NCBI GenBank assembly: GCA_020631355.1
Contig: JAHDHL010000010.1
Span: 80,538-144,537, forward strand
Origin: Saprospiraceae bacterium
Lineage (GTDB): Bacteria > Bacteroidota > Bacteroidia > Chitinophagales > Saprospiraceae
Length of the DNA stretch: 64,000 bases
Reading direction: 5' to 3'
Shown: positions 1 through 8,464 of the stretch, piece after piece
Position numbering within the stretch: the stretch's first letter is position 1
Layout of the letters: each line of letters starts with the position of its first letter
Position numbers and translations under genes: made by a program
Notes under the pieces: generated by a model
What the model was told of the DNA's origin: nothing
Databases searched by the model: none
What the model saw: the letters and a program-made list of their open reading frames with translations, nothing else

Positions 1-1330
1 CTTTCCTTATCAGCTTATCCATTTTCTTATTTCGGATTTGATAATCGTACAAGGCTTCCTTATCCAGTAGGAATTTGACAGTGGGAGGCAGATGTACCGC
101 ATCACTTAATGTCATCCAACCATTCTGTTCCAGCATCTTGAGACAATTGTAGGTCTTAACGACCTCAAATTGGTAATTATTGGAAAATGTAATCAAATCG
201 AAATCATAGCTCTCTCCCAATCCACTTCCGATGGCTAATTGGTAATAACTACCCAAAGCCTGCCAAACCCTCCTTACCTCATCCAAGGATGGAAATGCTT
301 GTTCATATTGGGATTCCAGCATAATGCGGTCTTTTTCATTATACAATAAAACCGCAAATGACTTACGACCATCACGACCGGCCCGGCCTGCTTCCTGGAA
401 ATAGGCTTCCAGATTATCCGGTAAATCCATATGTACTACCACCCTGACATCCGGTTTGTCAATCCCCATACCGAAAGCATTCGTAGCTACCATCACCCTC
501 AATTGGCCCTTGAGCCAAGCATCTTGTCGCTTATTTCGTTCCGTTGCATCAAGGCCTGCATGATAATTGGATGCAGATATACCTTTTTGGACAAGGTAAT
601 GGGCTATTTCCTTTGTTTTTCTTCTGTTCCTTACATATACCACAGCAGAACTCCGAATCCGTTTCAGGATATCCACCAATTTGATACTCTTATTCTCCTC
701 ATAAAGCACCGAATAAGAAAGGTTAGAGCGTTCGAAGCTCTTTTGGAAGATATTAGGAGTCCTGAATGCCAATTTTTCTTGTATATCCAAGGCGACTTCC
801 TTGGTGGCCGTGGCTGTAACCGCAATGATGGGTACATTAGGGAGTTTCTCCCTCGTTTCGGCAATCTGTAGGTATGGTGGTCGAAAATCATATCCCCATT
901 GAGAAATGCAATGTGCCTCATCCACTGCTATCAGACTCACATTCATCTTCTGGATCCGTTCCCGTACCATATCCGATTGTAAGCGTTCGGGAGATAAATA
1001 CAGCAGTTTTGTATCTCCATATACTGCATTATCCAACAATCTATCAATCTCCCGATAATGCATGCCGGAGAAAATAGCATCCGCCTTTATATTCCTTTTC
1101 CTCAGATTCTGTACCTGGTCTTTCATCAAGGCAATCAGTGGTGATATGACCAGTGTCACACCATCCAACACCAAGGCAGGAACCTGAAAACAGATGGACT
1201 TCCCACCGCCGGTTGGCATGAGTGCCAATGTATCATTTCCTTGTAAAACGGAATCTATGATTTCACCCTGCATCGAACGGAAACTGTCGAATCCCCAGTA
1301 CGTTTTTAATATTTCGGTTTTCCTATCCAA
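1..1330 (-). CDS. recQ: RecQ-type ATP-dependent DNA helicase, 5' part (C-terminus beyond window)
   Basis: Superfamily 2 3'-5' DNA helicase acting in repair and recombination. The first 443 codons are in the window; the gene runs off its left edge. Reading the minus strand I see Walker A (MPTGGGKS, about residue 37), the DEAH box (AVDEAHCISQWG, about 133) and motif VI (QEAGRAGRDGR, about 315). After motif VI the visible part lacks the cysteine cluster of the canonical RecQ zinc domain, which is usual for the roughly 630-residue Bacteroidota RecQ group (family knowledge). The start is taken as TTG at 1330: an in-frame TAA lies 12 bases upstream, and the first ATG falls inside the conserved FRSMQG motif, which must be translated. 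The family call is firm; RecQ versus a second RecQ-like paralogue cannot be settled here. Confidence 0.9.
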   Translation of the reverse strand, partial: MDRKTEILKTYWGFDSFRSMQGEIIDSVLQGNDTLALMPTGGGKSICFQVPALVLDGVTLVISPLIALMKDQVQNLRKRNIKADAIFSGMHYREIDRLLDNAVYGDTKLLYLSPERLQSDMVRERIQKMNVSLIAVDEAHCISQWGYDFRPPYLQIAETREKLPNVPIIAVTATATKEVALDIQEKLAFRTPNIFQKSFERSNLSYSVLYEENKSIKLVDILKRIRSSAVVYVRNRRKTKEIAHYLVQKGISASNYHAGLDATERNKRQDAWLKGQLRVMVATNAFGMGIDKPDVRVVVHMDLPDNLEAYFQEAGRAGRDGRKSFAVLLYNEKDRIMLESQYEQAFPSLDEVRRVWQALGSYYQLAIGSGLGESYDFDLITFSNNYQFEVVKTYNCLKMLEQNGWMTLSDAVHLPPTVKFLLDKEALYDYQIRNKKMDKLIRK

Positions 1331-1454
1331 GTCAGATGATTAAGTATTTATACTTTGGATTTTTGATGTAAGGCCAGATGTGTTCATCCTTGTCATTCCG
1401 ACCCCATCATATCTAACGAAATAGAGTACATTGGATAACAAATGTGAATACCAA

Positions 1455-1462
1455 CAAAGATA
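1455..1462 (-). promoter_or_regulatory. possible -7 box for recQ
   Basis: Minus-strand TATCTTTG matches the Bacteroidota -7 consensus TAnnTTTG. A weak -33 (ATTG) lies 24 bases upstream, longer than the usual 19-21. It would give a leader of about 115 bases before the recQ TTG start. Motif match only. Confidence 0.35.
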
Positions 1463-1485
1463 AGGATGAAAAGATTAAGAGGAAA

Positions 1486-2679
1486 TCAATCTATCTGTTC
1501 GATATAGTCAGGATAATCGGACTTCATATCCTTTTTCTTGACCTTGGGTGAAATAGGAGTTACTTCTAATTTATCCTTGGTTATTTTCTTCTGTTTAAAA
1601 TTGATGGATAGTGAGATGATGTGGGAATAGAAGTTTCCGGAATTTCCTGCACTGCCCACATTATTGAGTGCATAATCTATCAGGAACGGTCCCAATTTCA
1701 ATCCTACCCCCATATTGGGTTGTACGACCAAGGATGAATTACCATCATCATCCTTTACATTCTGGAAATTATTGACACCTCCCCTCAGGTAAACCAATCC
1801 CTTGTAATCCAGTTCGATACCCAACGATGGGTCAATATTGATGGACGGGGATGAAATGAGTACATTTCGTTGCCCATCGGTGGTGAAATTCAGATTCATT
1901 TCTGCAAGGAAACCTATTTTTTCCTTACCTGTTTTCCTTGAATTGAATGCTGTCCCTATGATAATGGTAGGTGTTACGATTTCAATGGAACTTTCGCCTA
2001 GTTCGTTGCCGGTAGCCAATAGTGTTCCTATTTCTTCTTCGGTATAACTGATTGACCAGGCATTGAAAGTGGATGTGATATCCCTTGCCATCAGGCCTAA
2101 TTGCCAACGCCCCAAATCATACTGCATACCCAAATCCAAACCGAATCCCCAAGCCTTACCGAACTTACCCACGCTTCTATAAATCACCTTGGCATTACCT
2201 CCGAATCGCAAACCATCCGGTTTCAATTTCCTTGAGTAGGTAATCAGTCCCGCATAATCGGCATAGGAAAAACCAGTGACCCAATCAGGGTTCACACTTC
2301 CATCAGACCCCACCAGATTGAATGTATTGGGAATATCATCAATACCCAATCTGATTACGGAAATACCCAAAGCGGATTTCTTCTCCTTTCCTAGAGCATT
2401 GGCAAATGATACATAATCGTATTTGGCCACTCCTGCAAACCATTCCGCATGCATGAAGTTGACCTGAAAATTTGTAGGAATAATGACCAAACCTGCCGGA
2501 TTCCAAAATCCTGCATCACCACCTGTGGTACTGGCTACCACTGACTTACCCATACCATGGGCCCTCGCACCTACCCCTATGGATAGGAATTCATTACCAT
2601 ACTTGACAGTATTTTGTGCATTCGTTGATTGATAACTAAACAACCCCAATGCAAGGATGATGGTCAATAAACGGCTCAT
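1486..2679 (-). CDS. PorV/PorQ-family outer-membrane protein (paralogue A)
   Basis: 397-residue predicted outer-membrane beta-barrel. A signal peptide ends near STNAQ, followed by the family N-terminus NEFLSIGVGARAHGMG and the FWNPAGL motif typical of PorV/PorQ-like (UPF0164-type) proteins. In the T9SS, PorV shuttles cargo to the attachment complex; whether this copy does so is unknown. It is closely similar along its length to the gene just upstream (shared HAEWFAG, DDIPNT, GGNAKVIYR and TFNAWS), so the pair is a tandem duplication. The 18-base gap to that gene indicates co-transcription. The lysine-rich tail (residues about 365-390) is absent from the partner. Confidence 0.8.
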   Translation of the reverse strand: MSRLLTIILALGLFSYQSTNAQNTVKYGNEFLSIGVGARAHGMGKSVVASTTGGDAGFWNPAGLVIIPTNFQVNFMHAEWFAGVAKYDYVSFANALGKEKKSALGISVIRLGIDDIPNTFNLVGSDGSVNPDWVTGFSYADYAGLITYSRKLKPDGLRFGGNAKVIYRSVGKFGKAWGFGLDLGMQYDLGRWQLGLMARDITSTFNAWSISYTEEEIGTLLATGNELGESSIEIVTPTIIIGTAFNSRKTGKEKIGFLAEMNLNFTTDGQRNVLISSPSINIDPSLGIELDYKGLVYLRGGVNNFQNVKDDDGNSSLVVQPNMGVGLKLGPFLIDYALNNVGSAGNSGNFYSHIISLSINFKQKKITKDKLEVTPISPKVKKKDMKSDYPDYIEQID

Positions 2680-2697
2680 AGTAAAATGGATATTGGC

Positions 2698-3804
2698 TTA
2701 TTGTTTAGATTTTTTCTTGAAATACTTAAAATCTATATCCAAAAGTAATGAAACTACATGAGAATAAGTCTTTTGCTCTGTATTACTGATATCCGTAAAG
2801 GCATAATCAAGGCTCAATGCATAGAATTTCAGACCGATGCCTAATGTAGGTGCCATGGTAAGATTCGTTTCCTGGTTGATGTTTGTTTCCTCCTGGAAAT
2901 TATTCACACCACCTCTTAGATATATGGTTTCCTTGTAATCCAATTCCAAACCGAACGCAGGATCAAAACTAACGCCATCCCCAGCCAATAAGGTGTTCCT
3001 TCTTCCATCGGTAGTCATAATCATATCCAACTCCGCCAAAATACCAAACTTGCCGAATCGTTGATGATAAGCACCACCGACTACGAACCACGGACGGGTT
3101 ACTTCCAAGGAACTGATGGGAATATCATTAGATGTAATATCCAAATCTTCCTTTTGCTCATCCGTAAAATCGAAAGACCAGGCATTGAAGGTATTCGTGA
3201 CATCCTTAGCGGATAATCCCAAACTCCAATGTTTCCTCTTGTACTGTAATCCTAGATCGAACCCGAATCCCTTGGCATTGGCAAAAGGACCAATCTTACG
3301 ATAAATGACCTTTGCATTACCTCCAACAAACAAATCCGCATTATCACCTACCCATATACTTTGGGCGTAAGTGAAAAGAAATGCATAATCAGCTGCCGAA
3401 AAAGGAACGATATTATCATAATTAATCGTCCCATCATCCTCATATAAACTCAGCGTATTCGGAATATCATCCACTCCGAATCGAATGATGGAAATTCCCA
3501 GTGAACGCTTCACATCCTTATTCTTATTCCAAATGGGATAAACCGCTGATAGGTAATCATATTTACCAATCCCTGCAAACCACTCCGCATGCATGAATGC
3601 GAATTGGAGCTTGGATTCCACATTCGCAATACCTGCCGGATTCCAATAATTTGAATATGCATCCTGGGTTGTTACAATGGCTGCATTTCCCATACCCTGA
3701 GCCCTGGCTCCGGCACCGATAGCCAAGAATTCATTACTGTATTTCTGACCGAACAAGGGGGTCAGGAAACAAATGATGATGGGGATGAATAAGTATGATT
3801 TCAT
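2698..3804 (-). CDS. PorV/PorQ-family outer-membrane protein (paralogue B)
   Basis: 368-residue predicted outer-membrane barrel with a signal peptide (cleavage near LFGQ). It has the same NEFLAIGAGARAQGMG start, YWNPAGI motif and conserved blocks as the downstream paralogue. It is the first gene of the pair, facing away from the aldo/keto reductase operon across a 339-base divergent spacer. Family assignment is by recognisable motifs. A specific role in type IX secretion is inference, since no other por/gld genes are in the window. Confidence 0.8.
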   Translation of the reverse strand: MKSYLFIPIIICFLTPLFGQKYSNEFLAIGAGARAQGMGNAAIVTTQDAYSNYWNPAGIANVESKLQFAFMHAEWFAGIGKYDYLSAVYPIWNKNKDVKRSLGISIIRFGVDDIPNTLSLYEDDGTINYDNIVPFSAADYAFLFTYAQSIWVGDNADLFVGGNAKVIYRKIGPFANAKGFGFDLGLQYKRKHWSLGLSAKDVTNTFNAWSFDFTDEQKEDLDITSNDIPISSLEVTRPWFVVGGAYHQRFGKFGILAELDMIMTTDGRRNTLLAGDGVSFDPAFGLELDYKETIYLRGGVNNFQEETNINQETNLTMAPTLGIGLKFYALSLDYAFTDISNTEQKTYSHVVSLLLDIDFKYFKKKSKQ

Positions 3805-3838
3805 ATCCTATTTTTAGTTGGCGGTATTCTTTTAGATG

Positions 3839-3872
3839 TTTGGATGTGAACACATCCTATGAATTATATTTG
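3839..3872 (+). promoter_or_regulatory. candidate distal promoter, plus strand
   Basis: TTTG at 3839-3842, a 22-base spacer, then TATATTTG at 3865-3872, a near-perfect Bacteroidota promoter. Its start would lie about 265 bases before the aldo/keto reductase ATG, giving a long leader or a short separate transcript. Confidence 0.45.
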
Positions 3873-4088
3873 GATGAATACCAAATACACATAATCCTTA
3901 AAGCGATGAGTATTCATGGTTCCAGTCCTTGAATACAACGTTGGATATTTCGCAATTGTACGAATAAATTCAAATTAACTCAATTATACTTTATCAATTT
4001 GTCAATATATTCACAATACCTACATCTATCATGTATAAAGCCAATAGTCTGATATAATTAAATACTCGTGTTAATCTTATACGGTAGG

Positions 4089-4118
4089 ATTGAATCGAAG
4101 GTTTATTTCTTAATTTTG
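4089..4118 (+). promoter_or_regulatory. candidate promoter of the aldo/keto reductase operon
   Basis: ATTG at 4089-4092, an 18-base spacer, then TAATTTTG at 4111-4118, fitting TAnnTTTG. Initiation a few bases downstream would give a leader of about 20 bases before the ATG at 4144. Confidence 0.6.
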
Positions 4119-4143
4119 TGGCCATCAACATAAACTCACCAAT

Positions 4144-5031
4144 ATGAATACCAGAGTTCCTTTTTCCCCAATCATAGTCGGTACCATGAGACTCGGCCAA
4201 TGGGGTGCCCGTTTCAATACGGCACAATACCAATCCTTTATCGAGTCATCCATCGAAATGGGTGCTACCACTTTTGACCATGCTGACATTTATGGTGGGT
4301 ATACCACTGAGGGTGAATTCGGGCAAGTATTGAAACAAAAGCCCGAATTGAGGGAAAAAATGCAAATCATCACCAAGTGTGGCATCAGGTACGAATGTGA
4401 TAATAGGCCGCAGAACAGAATCAAATCCTATGATTCTACCAAGGAATATATCATAGAGAGTGTGGAGCAGTCCCTAAGGGAATTACATACGGACCACATT
4501 GATGTACTTCTGATTCACAGGCCAGATATATTGATGGACCCTGATGAGGTGGGTGAGGCTGTTCAGATACTGAATGAACAGGATAAAATCATTGATTTTG
4601 GTGTCTCCAATTTCACAACGAGCCAATTTGACTTACTGAATGACAAGGCTGCATTGTGTACCAATCAGATAGAGGTTTCAATCCATCAACTGGAGGGTTT
4701 CCATAATGGGACCATCGACCAGTGCCATAGGTACAGATTGCCTGTGATGGCTTGGTCTCCATTGGCAGGAGGCTCCATGTTCGGTGAACATCCTACTGAT
4801 AAGGACCAAAGAATCATTGAGGTGGCACGTCCCATTCAAGAAAAATATAACTGCGAATTGGACCAATTGCTATTGGCATGGTTAGCCAAACATCCGGCTT
4901 GGATTATTCCTATCATCGGAACCAGTAAGGTACAACGAATCGAATCTGCCATGAAAGCTGTGAAAATCAATATTACACATGAGGAATGGTATGATTTGTA
5001 TCAGGCATCATTAGGACGAAAGGTAGCCTAA
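4144..5031 (+). CDS. aldo/keto reductase (YdhF-like)
   Basis: 295-residue cytosolic NADPH-dependent aldo/keto reductase, close to the usual family length. The catalytic tetrad is recognisable: Asp and Tyr in FDHADIYGGY (about residue 45), Lys in IITKCG (about 78) and His in LLIHRPD (about 120). GVSNF (about 155) and the C-terminal IIPIIGTSK nucleotide-binding segment are present. The overall pattern resembles the YdhF subgroup. It is probably the first gene of an operon with the flavin monooxygenase 43 bases downstream and the symporter after it; the substrate is unknown. Confidence 0.9.
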   Translation: MNTRVPFSPIIVGTMRLGQWGARFNTAQYQSFIESSIEMGATTFDHADIYGGYTTEGEFGQVLKQKPELREKMQIITKCGIRYECDNRPQNRIKSYDSTKEYIIESVEQSLRELHTDHIDVLLIHRPDILMDPDEVGEAVQILNEQDKIIDFGVSNFTTSQFDLLNDKAALCTNQIEVSIHQLEGFHNGTIDQCHRYRLPVMAWSPLAGGSMFGEHPTDKDQRIIEVARPIQEKYNCELDQLLLAWLAKHPAWIIPIIGTSKVQRIESAMKAVKINITHEEWYDLYQASLGRKVA

Positions 5032-5074
5032 TCCATATTATTCAATTCGATAAGCATTCTAAATAGTTAGTCAT

Positions 5075-6223
5075 ATGATAAGGGTAAGATCCAGGGATTT
5101 GGAAGGAGCGGAAGTTTCTTGGTTTGCACCAATTTGTAATGGGGATACTGATTTTCTTGGCGAAATGCCGGACCAATACAGAAGTAATTGGGATAATGCA
5201 TCTGAAATCCTACTCACTGCAGATAAACTTGGGTATCGGAATATCCTTTGTCCATCCTCTTATCAGGTAGGTCAGGATACCATGACATTCGTATCGGCAG
5301 TGGCGCCATTGACACAAAATATCAATCTTTTGGCTGCTGTACGGTGTGGAGAGATTCATCCTCCCATGCTAGCCAGGGCCATTGCGACATTGGACCATAT
5401 CCTGAAAGGCAGATTAACCATCAATATCATTTCCTCCAATCTGCCGGGAACACAGATGGATTCAGCTTCAAGGTATCAACGCTCAAGGGAGGTCATAGAA
5501 ATATTGAAACAAGCCTGGACACAGGATGAAATCAAATTCGAGGGACAATATTATAATATACAATTACCATCAGCACCAGTAAAACCCTACCAACAAAACG
5601 GTGGTCCCCTACTCTATTTTGGTGGCTATTCACCACCGGGTGTAGACCTGTGTGCTGAACATTGTGATGTCTATCTCATGTGGCCCGAAACAGAGGATAA
5701 AATCCAGGGGTTGATGAAAAACATGAGCGAAAAGGCGGCTGCCTACAAACGTGAGGTTGATTTTGGTCTCAGGGTCCATATGATTGTCAGGGAAACTGAG
5801 AAAGAAGCCAAGGACTACGCAAAACACCTCATGTCCAAATTGGATGCGGATATCGGCAAGGAAATCCGGGAAAGGGCATTGGATGCCAAATCCTATGGTG
5901 TTTCCAGGCAAGCGGATATGAGGAATCAATCAGACAATGATGGTTTTGTAGAGCCCAATCTATGGACCGGCATCGGACGTGCACGTTCGGGTTGTGGAGC
6001 AGCCATCGTAGGTAACCCGGAGCAAGTATTGGAAAAATTACACCGATATATGAAAATGGGTATCCGTTCATTTATCTTTTCGGGATATCCGCACTTGGAG
6101 GAATGCAAATTGTTTGCTGAGCATGTACTCCCTCACATCAAAACGATTTCCCTCCCTGAGGAATTGGGAAGAATTCCAAAAAACACTCCCGGAACACCAT
6201 TAGGAATCGGTAAGAGAAAGTAA
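5075..6223 (+). CDS. LLM-class flavin-dependent monooxygenase, SsuD-like
   Basis: 382-residue luciferase-like FMNH2-dependent monooxygenase. The pattern is that of the alkanesulfonate monooxygenase group: SWFAPICNGDTDFLG N-terminus, NIISSNLPG (about residue 117), RYQRSREVIEIL (about 132), FGGYSPPGVDLCAEHCDVY (about 183) and the late IVGNPEQVLEKL segment. SsuD proteins cleave C-S bonds of sulfonates using reduced flavin from a partner reductase. No SsuE-like flavin reductase or SsuABC transporter is nearby; the neighbours are an aldo/keto reductase and a sodium symporter, so the substrate may not be a sulfonate. Family firm, substrate open. Confidence 0.88.
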   Translation: MIRVRSRDLEGAEVSWFAPICNGDTDFLGEMPDQYRSNWDNASEILLTADKLGYRNILCPSSYQVGQDTMTFVSAVAPLTQNINLLAAVRCGEIHPPMLARAIATLDHILKGRLTINIISSNLPGTQMDSASRYQRSREVIEILKQAWTQDEIKFEGQYYNIQLPSAPVKPYQQNGGPLLYFGGYSPPGVDLCAEHCDVYLMWPETEDKIQGLMKNMSEKAAAYKREVDFGLRVHMIVRETEKEAKDYAKHLMSKLDADIGKEIRERALDAKSYGVSRQADMRNQSDNDGFVEPNLWTGIGRARSGCGAAIVGNPEQVLEKLHRYMKMGIRSFIFSGYPHLEECKLFAEHVLPHIKTISLPEELGRIPKNTPGTPLGIGKRK

Positions 6224-6230
6224 TACTGAT

Positions 6231-6261
6231 ATATCCGATGAGCCTATGGGCCATCGGATAT
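6231..6261 (+). terminator. hairpin, possible weak terminator
   Basis: Arms ATATCCGATG and CATCGGATAT around an inner GCC/GGC pair, followed by only a short T-rich stretch. It lies just after the monooxygenase stop and may reduce read-through into the symporter gene. Confidence 0.4.
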
Positions 6262-6373
6262 TTTATATTCGGGCATTGTATGCTTATAATTGGATTCCGG
6301 AAACTCCATCATCATTCTCCCTAAAATTCACTACCTTCTCATCCAATCTTAAAACTGGAACTAGAACAATATC

Positions 6374-8002
6374 ATGGCTATAGATTTCGGAATCGTCATC
6401 GTTTATTTCATCCTTATTTTTGCAATGGCCCTATCTGGTAGAGCCAGGGGTGTGGTAACAAAGGAGGAATATTTTTTGAGCAACCGAAATTTGAAATGGT
6501 ATTCCGTAGCCATTTCTTCCATTGCCACCAATATCCAAGGTTATCAGTTCCTGGGCATGATGGGTTCTGCCTACCTCTACGGATTGGCACAAGCCCAACT
6601 GGAAATCAATGCCGTACAAGGTATTTTCATGGCTGCATTCATCTTTGTACCCATGTACCTCAAGGATAGGGTCATTACAATTACCCAATTCATAAAGAAA
6701 CGGCTTGGAAAGACTGTGGCTTTCATTTATTCCGGTGCCAGTTTGTTCCTCTTTTCTACTGTAGGCTTAGGCGCAGCCCTCTTTTGGGGTGCCTACGCAG
6801 CAGAGTTGGTCTTTGGCGAATATTTTGCATTCATTTCGGAGGAAAGGGTAATCAGGGCAGGTGTCATACTCGTATTCCTAGGTGTATTCTCGGCCATTTA
6901 TACTTATCTCGGAGGATTGGCAGCCGTTGTCAAAACGGATATTATCCAATTTTCCATTCTTTTATTGGGAGGAATCGTCATCACTCTGGTCGCCGTTCAT
7001 CATTTGGGTGGTTGGTCCGCCTTATATAATGGAACCTACCTATTGAAATGGGGCGATGGATATATGGAAGTCGACCATCTCATGCATCTCCATCTTCCGG
7101 GCGACCATCCCAAATTGCCTTGGACTTTCATGTTCGGTCTGTTTTTATTGAATATCAATTATTGGTGCGCCAATCAGACAGTCGTGCAACGTTCATTGGC
7201 AGCCAGAAGTCTCAAGGAAGCACAAGTGGGGCTCATGGTAGGTGGTCTGATGAAGTACTTCATGGCCATTATCATTATCATTCCGGGGATTGCATTGGCA
7301 GGTATATTACACGATAATCCCTTGAGTGAACCCGATATGACTTTCCCTTATTTAGTCACGAATTACTTAGGAACCGGAGTCAGGGGGATTATCCTCTGTG
7401 CATTGTTCGCCTCATTAATGAGTACCGTAGATTCCACTTTCAATTCATTGGCTACCCTATTTTCCGTAGATATTTATAAAGAATATATCAATAAGGAAGC
7501 TACCGACCAACAGATGGTTGATGTCGGCCGAAGAACGATACTTTTCACTTTATTTACCGGGGTTGCCATGGGTTTATTCCTATTATCCTTTAAGTTTGCA
7601 GACCAACAATCCGCATTCACCCATACCCTAAATGAAATCAGGTATTATGTCAATTGTGGCTTGGTAGTCATTATCTGTGGAGCCGCATTCCTATACCTCC
7701 CTAAGCGTTGGCTGACAGTAGTGGCATTCTTCAGTACGGTAGTCCTACAATTTGCATTCTCCCAATTCCTATTTCCGGAAATGAATTATTTCGTAAGGGC
7801 TATGTGGGTAATTATCATCGGCTTCCTAATCATTGCCATTCCTGCATTCCTAAGATTACGAGCTGTTAATGAAGATGGGGATGTCGAAAAATTCAGATTT
7901 AGGTCCCTACAAGAGGTATTCGTTTTTGCCAGCCCACAAATGTTCTGGGCCGGAATGGGCCTCATCAGTTCCTTGGTCCTTTTGCACTTGATTTTTCATT
8001 GA
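6374..8002 (+). CDS. sodium:solute symporter family transporter
   Basis: 542-residue inner-membrane protein of the SSS/SLC5 family with about 14 hydrophobic segments. YFLSNRNLKWYSVAISSIAT near the N-terminus, NYWCANQTVVQRSLAARSLKEA (about 265-286) and LFASLMSTVDSTFNS with the following VDIYK (about 345-370) are hallmark SGLT-like segments, including the serines and threonines associated with the second Na+ site. It probably imports a sugar or similar polar compound with Na+. It follows the monooxygenase by 150 bases on the same strand, which suggests it supplies their substrate (inference). Confidence 0.9.
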   Translation: MAIDFGIVIVYFILIFAMALSGRARGVVTKEEYFLSNRNLKWYSVAISSIATNIQGYQFLGMMGSAYLYGLAQAQLEINAVQGIFMAAFIFVPMYLKDRVITITQFIKKRLGKTVAFIYSGASLFLFSTVGLGAALFWGAYAAELVFGEYFAFISEERVIRAGVILVFLGVFSAIYTYLGGLAAVVKTDIIQFSILLLGGIVITLVAVHHLGGWSALYNGTYLLKWGDGYMEVDHLMHLHLPGDHPKLPWTFMFGLFLLNINYWCANQTVVQRSLAARSLKEAQVGLMVGGLMKYFMAIIIIIPGIALAGILHDNPLSEPDMTFPYLVTNYLGTGVRGIILCALFASLMSTVDSTFNSLATLFSVDIYKEYINKEATDQQMVDVGRRTILFTLFTGVAMGLFLLSFKFADQQSAFTHTLNEIRYYVNCGLVVIICGAAFLYLPKRWLTVVAFFSTVVLQFAFSQFLFPEMNYFVRAMWVIIIGFLIIAIPAFLRLRAVNEDGDVEKFRFRSLQEVFVFASPQMFWAGMGLISSLVLLHLIFH

Positions 8003-8464
8003 TACATGACCCATAGAGTAATAGGTGGGTATCGTAGCTATATGTGATGTAGTATTCCAAATTCAGAATGAATCATATGATTCGGGCTACAAATACGTCA
8101 AGATATGAGACAAACGCATTGTTTTGGGTGGCGGATTCAACAAATATGAGTAGATGCCTTTTCATTCATGGTAAAGCTAATCTTGAGATTTGTATCTGGA
8201 AAGTATGGCATGAAAATTAGCGGATATTTAGAAACATTTGCTTTGTTCAAAGATGATAAGAACAAGGATTACTCACAGCTATAATGTTCCATTTCTAACG
8301 AAACAGATAATAGCGGTTACATAGTAGTAATCATCGCTTCATTCACCCTTAGTACATATAGTGTTGCTTTTGCATTATCCATATTTGACCATTTGATATA
8401 TAGATTAATTTAACCACATACCCCTTTTAGTCATTACCTATTCAATCACTTGAAATACTTAAAA
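8003..8464. other. 462-base intergenic region
   Basis: Spacer between the symporter and the beta-helix protein. It contains a short palindrome (GAATCAT/ATGATTC at 8070-8083). A degenerate -7-like CATATTTG lies at 8380-8387, without a correctly spaced -33. I see no gene or clear terminator. Confidence 0.6.

Larger units (their letters stand above)
3805..4143. other. 339-base divergent intergenic region
   Basis: A+T-rich spacer between paralogue B (minus) and the aldo/keto reductase (plus). It holds two plus-strand promoter candidates, listed separately. A loose hairpin (GTATTC ... GAATAC around 3910-3935) has no T-run. I see no RNA gene or coding sequence. Confidence 0.7.

Noticed and set aside
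431..1077. Plus-strand open frames of 146 and 67 residues
   Set aside because: They lie antisense to the recQ frame, which has full helicase motifs; no family features of their own.
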